From positions 7,502,001 to 7,566,000 of the forward strand of contig NC_092801.1 of assembly GCF_918797505.1 (NCBI RefSeq): a DNA stretch of 64,000 nucleotides, written 5' to 3'. A model generated the notes under the pieces. That model searched no databases and was not told the origin of the DNA. It worked only from the letters and a program-made list of their open reading frames with translations. A program made the translations under genes and the position numbers. Shown in pieces: positions 9,653 to 21,108 of the stretch. Source of the stretch: Bemisia tabaci. Its lineage: Eukaryota > Arthropoda > Insecta > Hemiptera > Aleyrodidae. Numbering within the stretch: the stretch's first letter is position 1; each line of letters opens with the position of its first letter.

Positions 9653-9923
9653 CGTCACCTTTGTATCAAAGTAATCACAAAGTAGGTATCACACGCGCCA
9701 TGCGACGTTTAAATATTTCCGCCACCATTTTATTTTTTCAAAAAGAAATTGTTAAGTGAATCGGTTTGAAAATTTCACTGAATTTTATCGGCAACACAAG
9801 GAAAATTCAGTGGAATTTTTGGACAACTTCTCTGTAAAAAAAAAAAAATAAAAATAAATAAAATGGCGGCGGAAATTTTGAAACGTCACATGGAGCTTGC
9901 GATACTTTGGCCGGAAGGGGACG
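9653..9923. mobile_element. MITE family C (GGCGGCGGAAATTTT arms), copy 1
   Basis: Long inverted arms: GCGCCATGCGACGTTT ... CCGCCACCATTTTATTTT on the left and AATAAAATGGCGGCGGAAA ... GCTTGCGATACTTTGGCC on the right, bounded by CGTCACC/GGGGACG-like ends. The A-rich centre includes a run near 9837-9850. Other copies at 35.76 and 41.2 kb. Confidence 0.85.
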
Positions 9924-9982
9924 AAATATTCTTCTGTGAAGAAAACCCTGTAAAAATCAAAAGAAAAAAATACAAGATTTTC

Positions 9983-10008
9983 AAAAAAAAAAAAAAAAAA
10001 AAAAAAAA
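9983..10008. repeat. 26-base A run
   Basis: Uninterrupted A homopolymer; not preceded by recognisable retroposon sequence. Confidence 0.9.
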
Positions 10009-10339
10009 TGTGTATGCTATTAGGACCGGATTTACCTACTTGCCGCCTGTATTTTGCCGCTCCTTCTCATTCGTTTTGAAACATCGATGCAAAATTGCAA
10101 ACCATCAAGTAAACGTGCCGGGGATGAGGGGTGCATAAAACGCGTTTACTCGTATCGGGCACATTTTTAGTGAAAGCCCTGTCGACACTAGCAAAAGTTC
10201 ACGGAATTTAGCGCGAAAATTAAGTTCCGTTAACCTATCTCTGTGTGGACAAGGCCTTTCATTTATGAGAAAAGAACGAAAAAATTATGAAAGACTGAAC
10301 ATGAATGTGGTCTAAATATTTTAATTTCCGCCACCGCGG

Positions 10340-10590
10340 ACCGCGCCAACCGCACTGTGTTTGGCACAATGCGTGACGTATCCCTACAGTTTTGTAGGCA
10401 CTATGCGTTTCACGCCGACCGCTGCTGACCGGACTGTTTTTAACGCAATGCGTGAAGTATTCATGCAGTCTTGTAGGCACTATGAGTCTTACGGCGCCAA
10501 CCGCTACTGACCGCACTACGTTTGACGCAATGCGTGAAGTATTCATAGGGTCTTGTAGGTGCGAATATGTGTTTCATGCTGACCGGCGCG
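10340..10590. repeat. About 80-bp tandem repeat (CAATGCGTGAAGTATTC), three units
   Basis: CAATGCGTGA begins at 10367, 10446 and 10527, periods of 79 and 82 bases. Each unit carries CGCACT...GTTTG.CGCAATGCGTGAAGTAT, a CAGTCTTGTAGGC-like block and a GTTTCACGCC-like join. Related units lie at 28.44-28.57 kb, and the same core forms the palindrome in the 31.5 and 43.8 kb elements. Confidence 0.8.
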
Positions 10591-11784
10591 CCGCGGCACG
10601 CCAAGGGCTTCTCCTTTTCATCTCAAGTCCTCGTCATCATTGCTCTCTGCGCAGCGCCAAATTGCGTGTTTGGTTTCTCTCTCAACTAGACTAATAATGA
10701 GAGACGCTGTCGCTGGCTCTTGTATCACTGATAGACGAACAGATTAGAAATTACTATACTTTAACTCTTAGGATATGATAGATTTTTTCGCCTTTCCTCG
10801 TTTGTAATTTTTTTTATGATTCAAGTTTTTTTCTTGATACCTACATTTGAAAAAATTACAACCTTTGCCGCCCCCTGAACTTGCCGCCATGGGTCGCGGT
10901 TCATGCGGCCACTCCCTAAATCCGGCCCTGTATGCTATCGGAAGAAAGACAGCGTCTGAAACTTTAATTTTCCTACAATTTCTTGATTTGTGATTAATTT
11001 GTCAATTTTTACACTCCATGTCTGACCTAATACTAAACTATTCCCTACGGACCTTTTTTTCAACAAAACAATAGAGATTAGCCCTTATCGACTAACTCCA
11101 TAAAAATCATACTATCCGTGCGTGGTTGCATACTCGCCCTGTGCGGTGGCGCATTCTACTTCAGAAAACCCACGACGGCAATCTGCTCCGCTGGCAGACA
11201 TAAGTGTACAGGTTTTCTCGCCTCTTTCCCCCCTTTTTCGTTTTTACTGAGAGCTTATCGTTTCAATTTCGTGTAGCTTTACCGCGGTAATTTCCGGCGA
11301 CCGAAAAAAGAAAAAAAAAAACGGGGAAAAATAACCACTCCTGCAGGAAGTTGGACTGCCGGGCCTGCATTGATAAAGGGTGCCCAAGTCGGTCGTTTCA
11401 CTCGCGTATCGTCGCGCCTCCGTCCTAAGGGTGTATCTCGATTTTCACGTGAACCCTATTCTCCGTACAGCCCTATACTTTCCGCGGCTCATGCGGTAAT
11501 ATAGATACGCCCTTTTATCAAAGGAGCTACGATATCCGGAACGTGCCGCGCACTCCGACGGCGTAAAATTTATGTCCAAATTGCTTGTCAAAGTAATTTT
11601 TTCGACTGATAAGGACTCGTCGTTACTGGCTTGCCTTTCGAACGGTGCCGAAGACTCAAATCGATATTTCTGGGAACGCAACTACGTCCATGGTTCCAAA
11701 ATTGACTCTACAATGGGTCACTAAACATCGTGTTTTTTATTTAAGATTCAACCAAAGTTTGGTCCTCTCCTGGTGGTAACGTTG
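10591..11784. other. No gene or repeat copy recognised
   Basis: Ordinary AT-rich sequence with a GC-richer patch at 11400-11680. The longest frame (11445-11681, minus) has no recognisable features. Confidence 0.4.
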
Positions 11785-12056
11785 CATGGTGTCAACGATC
11801 ATGGTGTCAACAAACCTAAAATCTGATCATGGAGTCAACAATTGTTGACGTCGTGCTCAGGCAGTAAAACGCAAAAATGGGCCCTGATCATGGTGTCAAC
11901 GATCACGGTGTCAAGAAACAAAAAAATATCTTCCTTATGAGTAAAATTAAAAATTTAAGTGCACGGGAGAGGTCTGGGTCACGTATGGTTGGTTAGATTA
12001 GATTAGAAAAACTTAGAAAAACTGTTTGTTGACACCGTAATCGTCGACACCATGCT
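11785..12056. mobile_element. Inverted-repeat element with GATCATGGTGTCAAC repeats
   Basis: Left end GCATGGTGTCAACGATCATG and the right end, its approximate inverse (GTTGACACCGTAATCGTC then GACACCATGC). The GATCA(T/C)GGTGTCAA motif occurs five times inside the left two-thirds. Non-coding; superfamily unknown. Confidence 0.7.
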
Positions 12057-12306
12057 ACGTAATCCTCCTGGTTTGGTAATTCAATTTACTGTGCCGTGAA
12101 GCTTTGATGCTCAATGTGGGCCTTTTCGTTCCTCCTGTGAGTATCTACGGAAATGACACTTTGTAACCTCGCTTTCTTCAGAAAGTTGCGTGCTTGGGGA
12201 CATTTCAAATTGAAAGTGTTTTCTTCGTGGGTGTATGAGGAGGGGGGGGGAGAGCAACGTCTTGAACAACTGAAAACATCCTTAAAAGCAACGGATCTAC
12301 ACTACA

Positions 12307-12553
12307 CTGCCGTGCTCAGGAATAACACCGTATGAACCTTCAGACGTTGCCATATTTCCTTGAATAAAAAACGAATACACTGCAAAAGTTGCGGATATTT
12401 CCTCCTCCCAATTTTTGGAATTTTTTTTGCAGTATGATCTTAATGGAAAATGTCAAGGAAAAACAAGCGTAATTGTACTCAAATATATATGTACATTTTT
12501 TATCAGGGGAAATCTGGCAACATTCGAATACTCATACGGCGTTTGTACTTAGA
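12307..12553. mobile_element. MITE family H (CTGCCGTGCTAAGG ends), copy 1
   Basis: Left CTGCCGTGCTCAGGAATAAC, then CCGTATGAACCTTCAGACG and TTGCCATATTTCC; right end ACATTCGAATACTCATACGG then CGTTTGTACTTAG, the degraded inverse. Interior is AT-rich. Six further copies at 34.7, 35.7, 36.6, 37.6, 49.7 and 52.7 kb. Confidence 0.8.
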
Positions 12554-12852
12554 AAGGAGTGCAGTTAATCATCGCTAAACACCTAGCCATGCAAAATACT
12601 GGCACGAGCTATTGTCCATTAGCTCCGATTCAAGTTTTGAAAGTCGGCGCTTCTAACGTTGCCGAATCAACGGAGAAAATGAAATTATTCTCTGCAGCGT
12701 TCGGCGCCCGTCAATCTATGAAAAAATTCTCTCGGTTGTCTGACAGCAGTGACAACCGTAGAGTGCAAGGTGCGAAAATGAAAGTGTTTAAATTTAAAAC
12801 TCTTGTTTGAATGTATTGGCCACCAGGGCAGGAGAGTGGTTGGCCAGTTCTG

Positions 12853-13073
12853 CACCGAAAAAAAGTGAAGTCGATTTAACATTCTGGATGTAAAAAAAGT
12901 GTGAGAGAACTTAAATTTGCTGAATTACCCGCCACAGCACTTAATTTTACATCTTGGCATTGCTAAAGTAACTGCTATGGCAGCACTTGTACTTTTTTTA
13001 GCACTTTGTAAGTTGTCGCACACTTTTTTTTTACATCCAGAATGTTAAATTAACTCCACTTTTTTTTACGGTG
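12853..13073. mobile_element. MITE family D (CACCGAAAAAAAGTG ends)
   Basis: Arms of about 50 bases: CACCGAAAAAAAGTGAAG, TTTAACATTCTGGATG, AAAAAAAGTGTG, repeated inverted at 13010-13073. 221 bases, non-coding. The terminal CACNG plus A-run arrangement resembles families A, E and F. Confidence 0.8.
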
Positions 13074-13432
13074 TGTAGTTTGACTGAACAACTGAAAGTA
13101 GAACATATTTCCAATGAAAAAACTGGACTGTTCATTGATTGAATAAAATTTTAAAGCCACCGAGGCTTTTACATATTTTCACAGACCATTTTGTACAGAT
13201 GGACCGATGAAAAAACGTCCCTGGAACTTTCGTTGGTCGTAGGTAGAAAGGAAATCCTCCATGTTTCCCCCGAAAATTCCCTTAGTTAACCAGCCATACT
13301 ACCATGGAATTTTGAAATGCTACAGTGGACTTACGCTTTCATGCAAAAAAATTGCTTCAGTCTCGTTGCACCGAAATTCAGGATTTCGATTTTGCCTTTC
13401 CACTCGACATGAACTCGTCACTCAGATGACAG

Positions 13433-16326
13433 CTCCGTAAAGGGGTGTATGCAAAATCGACAAAATTTCCCCCCTCATGGATGTTGACCAAATTTCAGTA
13501 TGTTATTCCTCACTATGGGATACGCCTTTTCCCAAAATTTCAAGGTCTGAAACGAATTTCTCTCCGCGTAGCAGCGTTGCCAAGTTGAAAACCGTCGAGT
13601 TGCATATCTTTTGAACGAAAAGAGATATTGAGGTGCGGTTTGCGTTAAAATTCTCAAAAAATTGCGTTCTTTTGAAATATGTACTCAATTTGATCGTTTA
13701 GGTAATTTAAGATTGCAATGTTGCCATTTTTCACACTTTCTTAAGGGTCAATTTTTTTTCAACCCTAGTACATCGTCAAATGCCGGATTCTCGAGTCGAA
13801 AAAAAAAACTGTTCATTGTATTATTCGTACTTTTCCATTTCTTTTGATATATTATAGCTCCCAGGGAAACGATTAGTAACGGAGATATGAGCAATCTGAG
13901 TTTACGCTCCGCGCGCGCCGACTGGAATCCGGGCGCCGCTCGCCGCTCGGAGTCGGAGTCGCTATGTATTTTTTTGCGAACTTTTCATTTCTGGCCTTTA
14001 AAAAGGCCTCCGATGAATTTTTCGGGGCCTCGCGGTCCATTGTTGCCATTTTTGGCTCGTATTTAGGGTTTTTTTTTCCAATTTTACTCTCAATTCTACT
14101 GTAAAACCTAATGTGAACTGAAAAGTGTGCGAGTTGAGGGAAAGAACGTAAAAAAGAATAAACGTTCATTTATAACTTTTTCCTCCGTTGCCAAATTTTC
14201 GAGAAAAATCGTACCAAAGAGCCAAATATTGGAAAAATTGGATAAATCGCCACGCCATTGTTTAAGAAAGTGGGGCTTGAAGAAGAAACTGTAATATTGC
14301 CGTACGTAACAGATCTTACCCATCTATGCAACATATTAAAATACAAAGGTAGGACGTTTTGGTACCTTACGGCACCATTATGAACTGCTAAAATAGAATT
14401 AAAAATAAAAAATAAATTAAAATAAAAACCAACAAACGGCGTTACATGGTGGGATTGGTATTGAAATGAGACTGCAGGGATGACAGAAACGTCCAGCTGC
14501 CTCTGTATTTTGTATTTTAGCCTTGTTTCCGCATTTACCTATGTTTTCGATCGTCGTTTCCGTTTCGGGCTGCTTTTACAAGTCTCTTTGGTTCCAACAT
14601 ATTAAAAAAGAACAGTTGCATCTGGATTCCGAAGATGTGAAAATTGTCCGGGATGACGTCTTGTGCGGCCTTTTCTTATATGTAAGATGAATCTTTTGAA
14701 TGTTTTTCAACCTTTAGTCATCCTCTGTAGGAATGTATCGTTTGTATTTTTGCTGCACTTTTCATTTTTGAAAATAACGTAAAAAAGTACACGATTAACG
14801 TTCTCGGTGACTTGTTCTTACGTTGCCAAATTTTCAAGAAAAATCGTCCTGAAGTGACACAAATTGGATTTATTATGACGTAGAAGTCTCTTGGAAGTGA
14901 ATTATGACCTTGACTTTATATTATAATTATAATCATGACTTAATGCTACAGGCCGCTTACCCAAGATCAGAGTGTCCAAAAATTCTGCATGAAAGTCATT
15001 ATTCATTTGCTAAAACCTTGAACGAAATTTGGCAACGTAAGGAAAAGTTACAAAGAACGTTGGAATGATGAACTTTCTTACGTTCTTTCATAAAATGTGA
15101 GTGCACGTTGTACACGGTTTTGGATTAAGTCTGACACGTCTAAAATTGAAAAAAAACTCCTAAAATTGGCAGAAATGGCAACAATGGATCGTGAGGCCCC
15201 TTAATATTCATTACAAGCAATTTATACAAAAGAAAAGCAAAGCAAAAATACAAACGATACATTCCTACGGAGGATGACTAAAGGTCGAAAAACATTCAAA
15301 AGATCCGTCTTACAAATAAGAAAAGGTTGCAAAAGGTGACATCATGGACAATTTTCACATCTTCGGAATCCAGATACAACTATGCTTTTTTATATGTGGT
15401 ATAGATGGGTAAGATCTGTTACGTACGGCAATATTACAGTTTCTTCTTCAAGCCCCACTTTCTTAAACAATGGCGTGGCGATTTATCCAATTTTTCCAAT
15501 ATTTGGCTCTTTGGTACGATTTTTCTCGAAAATTTGGCAACGGAGGAAAAAGTTATAAATGAACGTTTATTCTTTTTTACGTTCTTTCCCTCAACTCGCA
15601 CACTTTTCAGTTCACATTAGGTTTTACAGTAGAATTGAGAGTAAAATTGGAAAAAAAAACCCTAAATACGAGCCAAAAATGGCAACAATGGACCGCGAGG
15701 CCCCGAAAAATTCATCGGAGGCCTTTTTAAAGGCCAGAAATGAAAAGTTCGCAAAAAAATACATAGGAATAACCTCGTAAAGCTTAAGGGAGGGAGTGTG
15801 CAAACGACTCCGAGCGGCGAGCGGCGCCCGGATTCCAGTCGGCGCGCGCGGAGCGTAAACTCAGATTGCTCATATCTCCTTTACTAATCGTTTCCCTGGG
15901 AGCTATAATATATCAAAAGAAATGGAAAAGTACGAATAATACAATGAACAGTTTTTTTTTCGACTCGAGAATCCGGCATTTGACGATGTACTAGGGTTGA
16001 AAAAAAATTGACCCTTAAGAAAGTGTGAAAAATGGCAACATTGCAATCTTAAATTACCTAAACGATCAAATTGAGTACATATTTCAAAAGAACGCAATTT
16101 TTTGAGAATTTTAACGCAAACCGCACCTCAATATCTCTTTTCGTTCAAAAGATATGCAACTCGACGGTTTTCAACTTGGCAACGCTGCTACGCGGAGAGA
16201 AATTCGTTTCAGACCTTGAAATTTTGGGAAAAGGCGTATCCTATAGTGAGGAATAACATACTGAAATTTGGTCAACATCCATGAGGGGGGAAATTTTGTC
16301 GATTTTGCATACACCCCTTTTACGTC
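13433..16326. mobile_element. 2.9-kb foldback element (giant palindrome)
   Basis: The left arm (13433-14341, then 14608-about 14790) matches the inverse of the right arm (about 15225-16326). The outer about 900 bases are nearly identical between arms: a 71-codon frame at 14108-14323 (minus) is repeated exactly at 15405-15620 (plus), and the end segment compared base by base shows one difference in about 85. The inner about 180 bases match only about 85-90 percent by eye. The right arm has about 40 bases near 15770-15810 that the left lacks; the left arm has a 266-base insertion at 14342-14607. The central spacer (about 14790-15225) contains further diverged direct copies of arm text (15020-15200 resembles 15525-15715). 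No coding domain recognised. Confidence 0.9.
14329..14607. mobile_element. Insertion in the left palindrome arm flanked by 13-bp direct repeats
   Basis: CAACATATTAAAA occurs at 14329-14341 and 14595-14607, and the right arm has only one equivalent (AT-rich TTTTTTATATGTGG at about 15388-15402). The intervening about 253 bases are therefore an insertion. A 13-bp duplication fits target-primed retroposition, but no tail or internal promoter is clear; an A-rich block lies in the middle (14398-14430). Confidence 0.6.
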
Positions 16327-17140
16327 TCACTTTGCTATGGACTTTTCCCCATTTTCATGTGAAAAATGAGTGTTTTCTGTTAACTTTTTTTTCCAAACTT
16401 TGGATAAATTTTGAAAAAAAAAAATAGCCTCTCTGCACTGATTTTAGCGTGATTTCATGCAACACCAGATCCTGCAAATCGTGGCGTGATTTCGATCGTT
16501 TTTTTTTTTTTTACTTATAAGCGGGCGTCGACTCAATGGAACGTGCCATCATTGACACGACTAGTTTATTTTTGCACGTATGAGCTACCAAGGCAATCGA
16601 ATTTGAAATTACACGGAATTCGGATGGTCTGGTTGTAAGAGGAACATGGTCGCTTTTTTCCTCAGGGAATATGACCAGTACGATCATCCATGTATGGAAA
16701 ATAAATATTCGTATACAAAATGAATGAGACGGCATTAATAAGAAATCAATATCTCTGGCTGATTTTAGACACAACAAATGGACTGAGTTAAGCAGAAAGG
16801 AACCAAACCACATTTTGGAGAAAATTGAGTTATGAGTGGTTTTGAACTCAACCACTGCTCTACTATCTATCGCCAAAAATTCTAAGTTTTTGTTGGAGCA
16901 AATTTTGCAGAAACAGAACTTGAAGTTTATCTTTTACATTGAGTCTTATGCAGGAGCCAAACTTTAAACCTCTTTTTCTCGGTTCGATCCCGATGTGGCT
17001 TGGTTCCTTTCTGTTTAACTCCGTCCAAATGTGCTCCTGGTTTCTCAATGGCATACGTGTTTTTTAATAAGCCGAAAATTGTAGTTCCGTATTGAAAAAT
17101 GTAGCTCAACCGTCCTTCGAAATCTTAAAACGTCGGAATG
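16327..17140. other. No gene recognised; fragments of family G near 17040-17110
   Basis: The text AAAATTGTAGTTCCGTATTG near 17075-17098 resembles the right half of a family G MITE. A 14-base T run is at 16499-16512. Other open frames are unremarkable. Confidence 0.4.
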
Positions 17141-17284
17141 AACTGAATCACATTTTGTAATTAGGAACTAGAATAACCGGCTACGTTTAGAAAGAACGCA
17201 TGCACTATTGGTTTCCTTGCGTTCATAAGTTTTTTCAGGCTGAGCCAGAAATTGTAGTTCCTAATTGCAAAATTTAGTCCAACT
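17141..17284. mobile_element. MITE family G (GGACTGCATTTTGCAATT ends), diverged copy
   Basis: Left ACATTTTGTAATTAGGAACT, right TAGTTCCTAATTGCAAAAT, with the family interior (ACTATTGGTTTCC, CATAAGTTTTTTCAG). About 144 bases, non-coding. Confidence 0.75.
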
Positions 17285-17355
17285 CGCGTCTAAGTAAATA
17301 ATTGATTAATTTATGAGCGGCCCTCGAGGTTTGCCGGCTCTCAATGAATCATATC

Positions 17356-17921
17356 CAGTGACGTATCTTTTTTTACGATGGATGAATCGATTTGCCATTT
17401 GAGCATATGGAAAAGGATCGATTATCAGAGAGATTGCACACTGAAAAAAAAATCTCGGTGTATTTACTAAGAAAATGGTAAAATTACCAAGAATTCAGGG
17501 TTTTATTTGATCCCAGTTTTTTCTCGGTAAAATTACTATTTATGGAATTGGTAATTTTACCGAGGAATCTCGGTAAAATTATTGAACTTTCTCGGTAATT
17601 TTACTGGACCTTGGTAAAAACGCCAATATTTTTTATCGAATGTGGTAGAATTACCAAGCTAAAATGGCAAAGTTACCGGGAATCGATTACCAATAAAAGT
17701 GGTATTCTTACCTGAAGAAAACAGTAAAAATACCGGTTTTTAGGTAAGCTTATCAGTCTGTCTTAGTAAAATTACCAATAATTGGTAAAAAAAGTGAGAT
17801 GGTAAAGGTACCAACGGACCTTGGTAAAAACGCCGAGAATTTTTTTTCAGTGCAACGAACACTTCAATGATCGGTTCTTTACCATAGCTTCAAGTAGAGA
17901 AATATCGATAGCCGATGAAGT
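17356..17921. mobile_element. hAT-like MITE (CAGTGGCGTGG family), interrupted copy
   Basis: Left CAGTGACGTATC ... GGAAAAGGATCGATTATCAG up to 17438 and right CAACGAACACTTCAATGATC ... to about 17921 together match the 164-bp family, with a 414-base element inserted at the central GCAACGAACAC motif. Confidence 0.75.
17439..17852. mobile_element. MITE family E (CACTGAAAAAAAAATCTCGG ends), nested in a hAT MITE
   Basis: Ends CACTGAAAAAAAAATCTCGG and the inverse CCGAGAATTTTTTTTCAGTG. The interior is a dense cluster of GGTAATTTTACC-like half sites in both orientations (at least a dozen GGTAAAATTAC or inverse). No ORF. Confidence 0.85.
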
Positions 17922-17924
17922 CAA

Positions 17925-20105
17925 CTTCAACACAAATTGAAGATAGTGGTTCCAAAGTGTACAATGTCAATTTTGGTCGAAATTGAGTTAGTAGTGGATT
18001 CTTGATCAGCCATTGGAGGAGAATCGGAAAATAATTTAATTGTATGCCAAAACAGACAAAATCCTTTTTAATCAGCAGTATTAAAAAAGTAGGTCGCAGC
18101 AGAATGTACAAAATAAAATAACAACTTAATTTGGGGAAAAGGCTGCAAAAAAAACAACAAAGGATAAACAAAACCCGGAACGTTTCAAAATAGTAACAAT
18201 TTCATTTTCAACCGGAAAAAAATAAAAATAAAAACGAGCCGTCCATACGCTGTTATTGCGAGACCGAAACTCAACGTACAGTACGTACAGTTCTCAAAAC
18301 AGCAGAACGCACAGTACTCAAAACAGTTTTTTTGGCGTTTTTGTGACAAACCATTTTCATGGGCATTGCACACTTTGGAACCAGTAGCCTCGATTATAGC
18401 GTCCGCTTCCCTGACCGCAGAAAGATCAACTTTTAACGGGCAGTGTGGCAAGCTCGCCAAAAACTTTGGGAAGGCGACGACCCAATTGCACTTCAAGTCC
18501 ATCAGCTGGCAGCGCATTCAACTGCGACTATATTCTATTCCGGCCGCAAGTTGCTAGCTCCGCCCGAACTTGGCCTCCCTTCACCTGACAACTTGTCAAA
18601 ATTTCGGTTTTCGGTTTACTTTCCGCGTAGCTTTCGTCACGCGACCGGTTACCGACGACGCACGGTGGATCAAAAAGGATGAAATCTGTGACTAAAACCG
18701 AAAATTTTGTTGTTTATTTCATTACATTTTAAATATTAAGGGGTTCTTCTGGAAGGCAATTTTACGAGGAAACTAACAGTGTCACTTTTAAAAGCGCAAT
18801 GTTTTGTTTTGACCTCTCCCGTTAACTCTGTCCACTGTGTGACGCCTCCGTGTAAATGGAAGGAAACATGAGAGCTTTGCCTGGAGATTCGGAGAAAGAA
18901 TATTTTAGAGCGACTAAGCATTCCAAAATGCAAAATTATAATGGAGGTGTGTGTCATACTGTGCTGCACTTGCATAGCGCTTTCGAATCTATTTATCATA
19001 TCACCAAATGGTTATAGTATCAAATTAAACGGGAAAAATCGCTAAGTGTAATGGTAAAAGAACAACAAGCTTATTGCAAGTTAGTTCACGGTAAAATTGT
19101 TGCAAATTTGAAAATTTTGGATTTTCTTTGTACGCTTTGTGACAAAATTATTGTTTTGTTTTTATGTTCACGTATACTTAACGTTTTCCACGTTTAAATA
19201 AATTCATTTCAGTGCGATGATCTATGAATCCTCAAGCGTAATTTAAGTGCAGAGCAGTAGCATGCACCTCCGGCAATGGATTTTCCGCGTCGCCGATATG
19301 TATACCAGCGCCGCGGGGCGTACTCAGTACGTAAATTTGTTCGCCTTCCCTTTGCATAGGTAGGCAATTTCTTGACTCAATAGCTCGTTGATCTGTATCC
19401 TGTTTTAACGTGCTTTACCTATGTGTACATAGTGCCAAAGATGGGGCGCTGTGTATATTTTCCTTTGCTCTACTCTCTTATCGCGTGTGTTTTCATTCGT
19501 CTTGCCTTGTAGTGGTACTAAGCCACGTGAGCAACGCATCCGAAGATAGATACTTAATCTGACTTCGTTTCTGAACTCCTCTTCCAAAGAGGAGCATCAG
19601 GTCACTGGCAGCCTAGTGCGTGGCATTCCGAGTTCACGCCTCGCGTCATCGCGCCTTCAATTTTTCAGATGCAACGCGGACATCCGTCAAGCACGAATAG
19701 TTGTATCTCTGCGCCGTCAACAGCGCGCTTCCTTTCCCTCGCTCTATACATACAGAGCAAGGGAAAGGCCGCGCTTAGTTAGGCGGCGAGTTAACACGCG
19801 AGTTAGACTGCTTCCGATTGAATCCGTCCATGAAAACATTCTATAACTTAAACGAATTCTTAAATGCCCCCTGCTAAAAACTTGTGTGATCACTTGACAA
19901 ACTTGATCACTGACCTGTGGTGTACTTCGTAACTTTATGTAATTCCACTCTGTTTTAGTTGAATCATTTGAAAAAATTGTAATCGAACTGGTTATTTTTT
20001 GAAAACTGCAATCAAGTTAGTTATTAACGTAATTATTTTCTTACTGTTTAAATTCATTCATGACATGTACCCCAGCCAATCGACTTTCATGTACGAGTTG
20101 TGTGT

Positions 20106-20143
<38 letters not shown>

Positions 20144-21100
20144 AACTATATTCTGTTGCATATCCGCCATTCGAATTCCATAAAATTTCATAAATTTCGG
20201 CTCATGTAATCGTAACTGCGTGGGCGTGGCTTCCCTATCACGTTCATATTCTCGCCTCCAATGTGGGTAGATAGGCAATTTCTCGACTTGTGAGCATTGG
20301 TTTGCATCAGTTCCTCCGTACTTTTTCCCCATCATTTTCATATATAAAAATAATCCATTAGCCATAATTAACTCGATATTTCTGATTGAACGATATTGGT
20401 CTGCCAATCGGCATTCGCAGTATTTCGCATTTAGAGAGAATAATGTCATTTTAGTCTATTCAGTGGAGAATATTGTAGGTACTTCTATCTAATTTGATTT
20501 GCGAAACTTGAGTTTTTTGTTTTTCTTGCCCAGTATTGAAATGAGCAAAATGGCAACTGAGCACTAGACGTGATACGGAATGTTGAGTTTTTAACTTCTG
20601 AAATTAGCTCTATAGAAAAATTAGATGCTATTTATGCCGAGCGTTGCGCTTCTCGTGTAAAAATAAAAAAAATCTCTCTCGAAAATTTGCTAAGGTTGGG
20701 TCTTTTTACATTCGGCCAAAGGAGCCCCATCAGAGATCAAAAACCGTTGAACCAATCACAGAGCGGCACATTAAAGACAGCATACTATTTACTTTAGCTG
20801 TTCTTCTACCACTGTTTGTCTTGTACTCTACTTCAGGCGATTTTCGAAAAATCCACGTTCAATAGTTCTTAGGCACACACAAAACAAAATGAACACTACA
20901 ATTTTTGTGTCAAGTATTTATGGTGATAAATCATTGAAAATTGATCGTTAATAAATCTTAATTCAATTATTGCCCCATGAAATACAAACAATTTTGTGAA
21001 TTCGGACCCATTTGACCACTTTGGGACACAAATGCATTCTGTAAATACGACGCAGTCATGCTTCTGTTAACATTGATTCCATCGATAGAAAGGCTCATTG
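17925..21100. other. Long stretch without a supported gene
   Basis: Unique-looking sequence. GC-richer patches at 18360-18680 and 19600-19820 contain short frames with no recognisable domains. A T8-A29 run lies at 20105-20141. Confidence 0.4.
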
Positions 21101-21108
21101 TAACAAAG

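Noticed and set aside
11996..12010. Telomere-like TTAGATTAGATTAG
   Set aside because: Only two to three units inside a transposon; not the insect TTAGG repeat.
14108..15620. Identical 71-codon frames at 14108-14323 (minus) and 15405-15620 (plus)
   Set aside because: The identity comes from the palindrome arms; the translation is low-complexity and has no homology that I recognise.
18185..18517. 110-codon minus-strand frame with cysteines
   Set aside because: The cysteine spacing fits no known finger, and the C-terminus is low-complexity.
20105..20141. Retroposon tail (T8 then A29)
   Set aside because: The adjacent T and A runs suggest a low-complexity tract, and no body or duplication was found.
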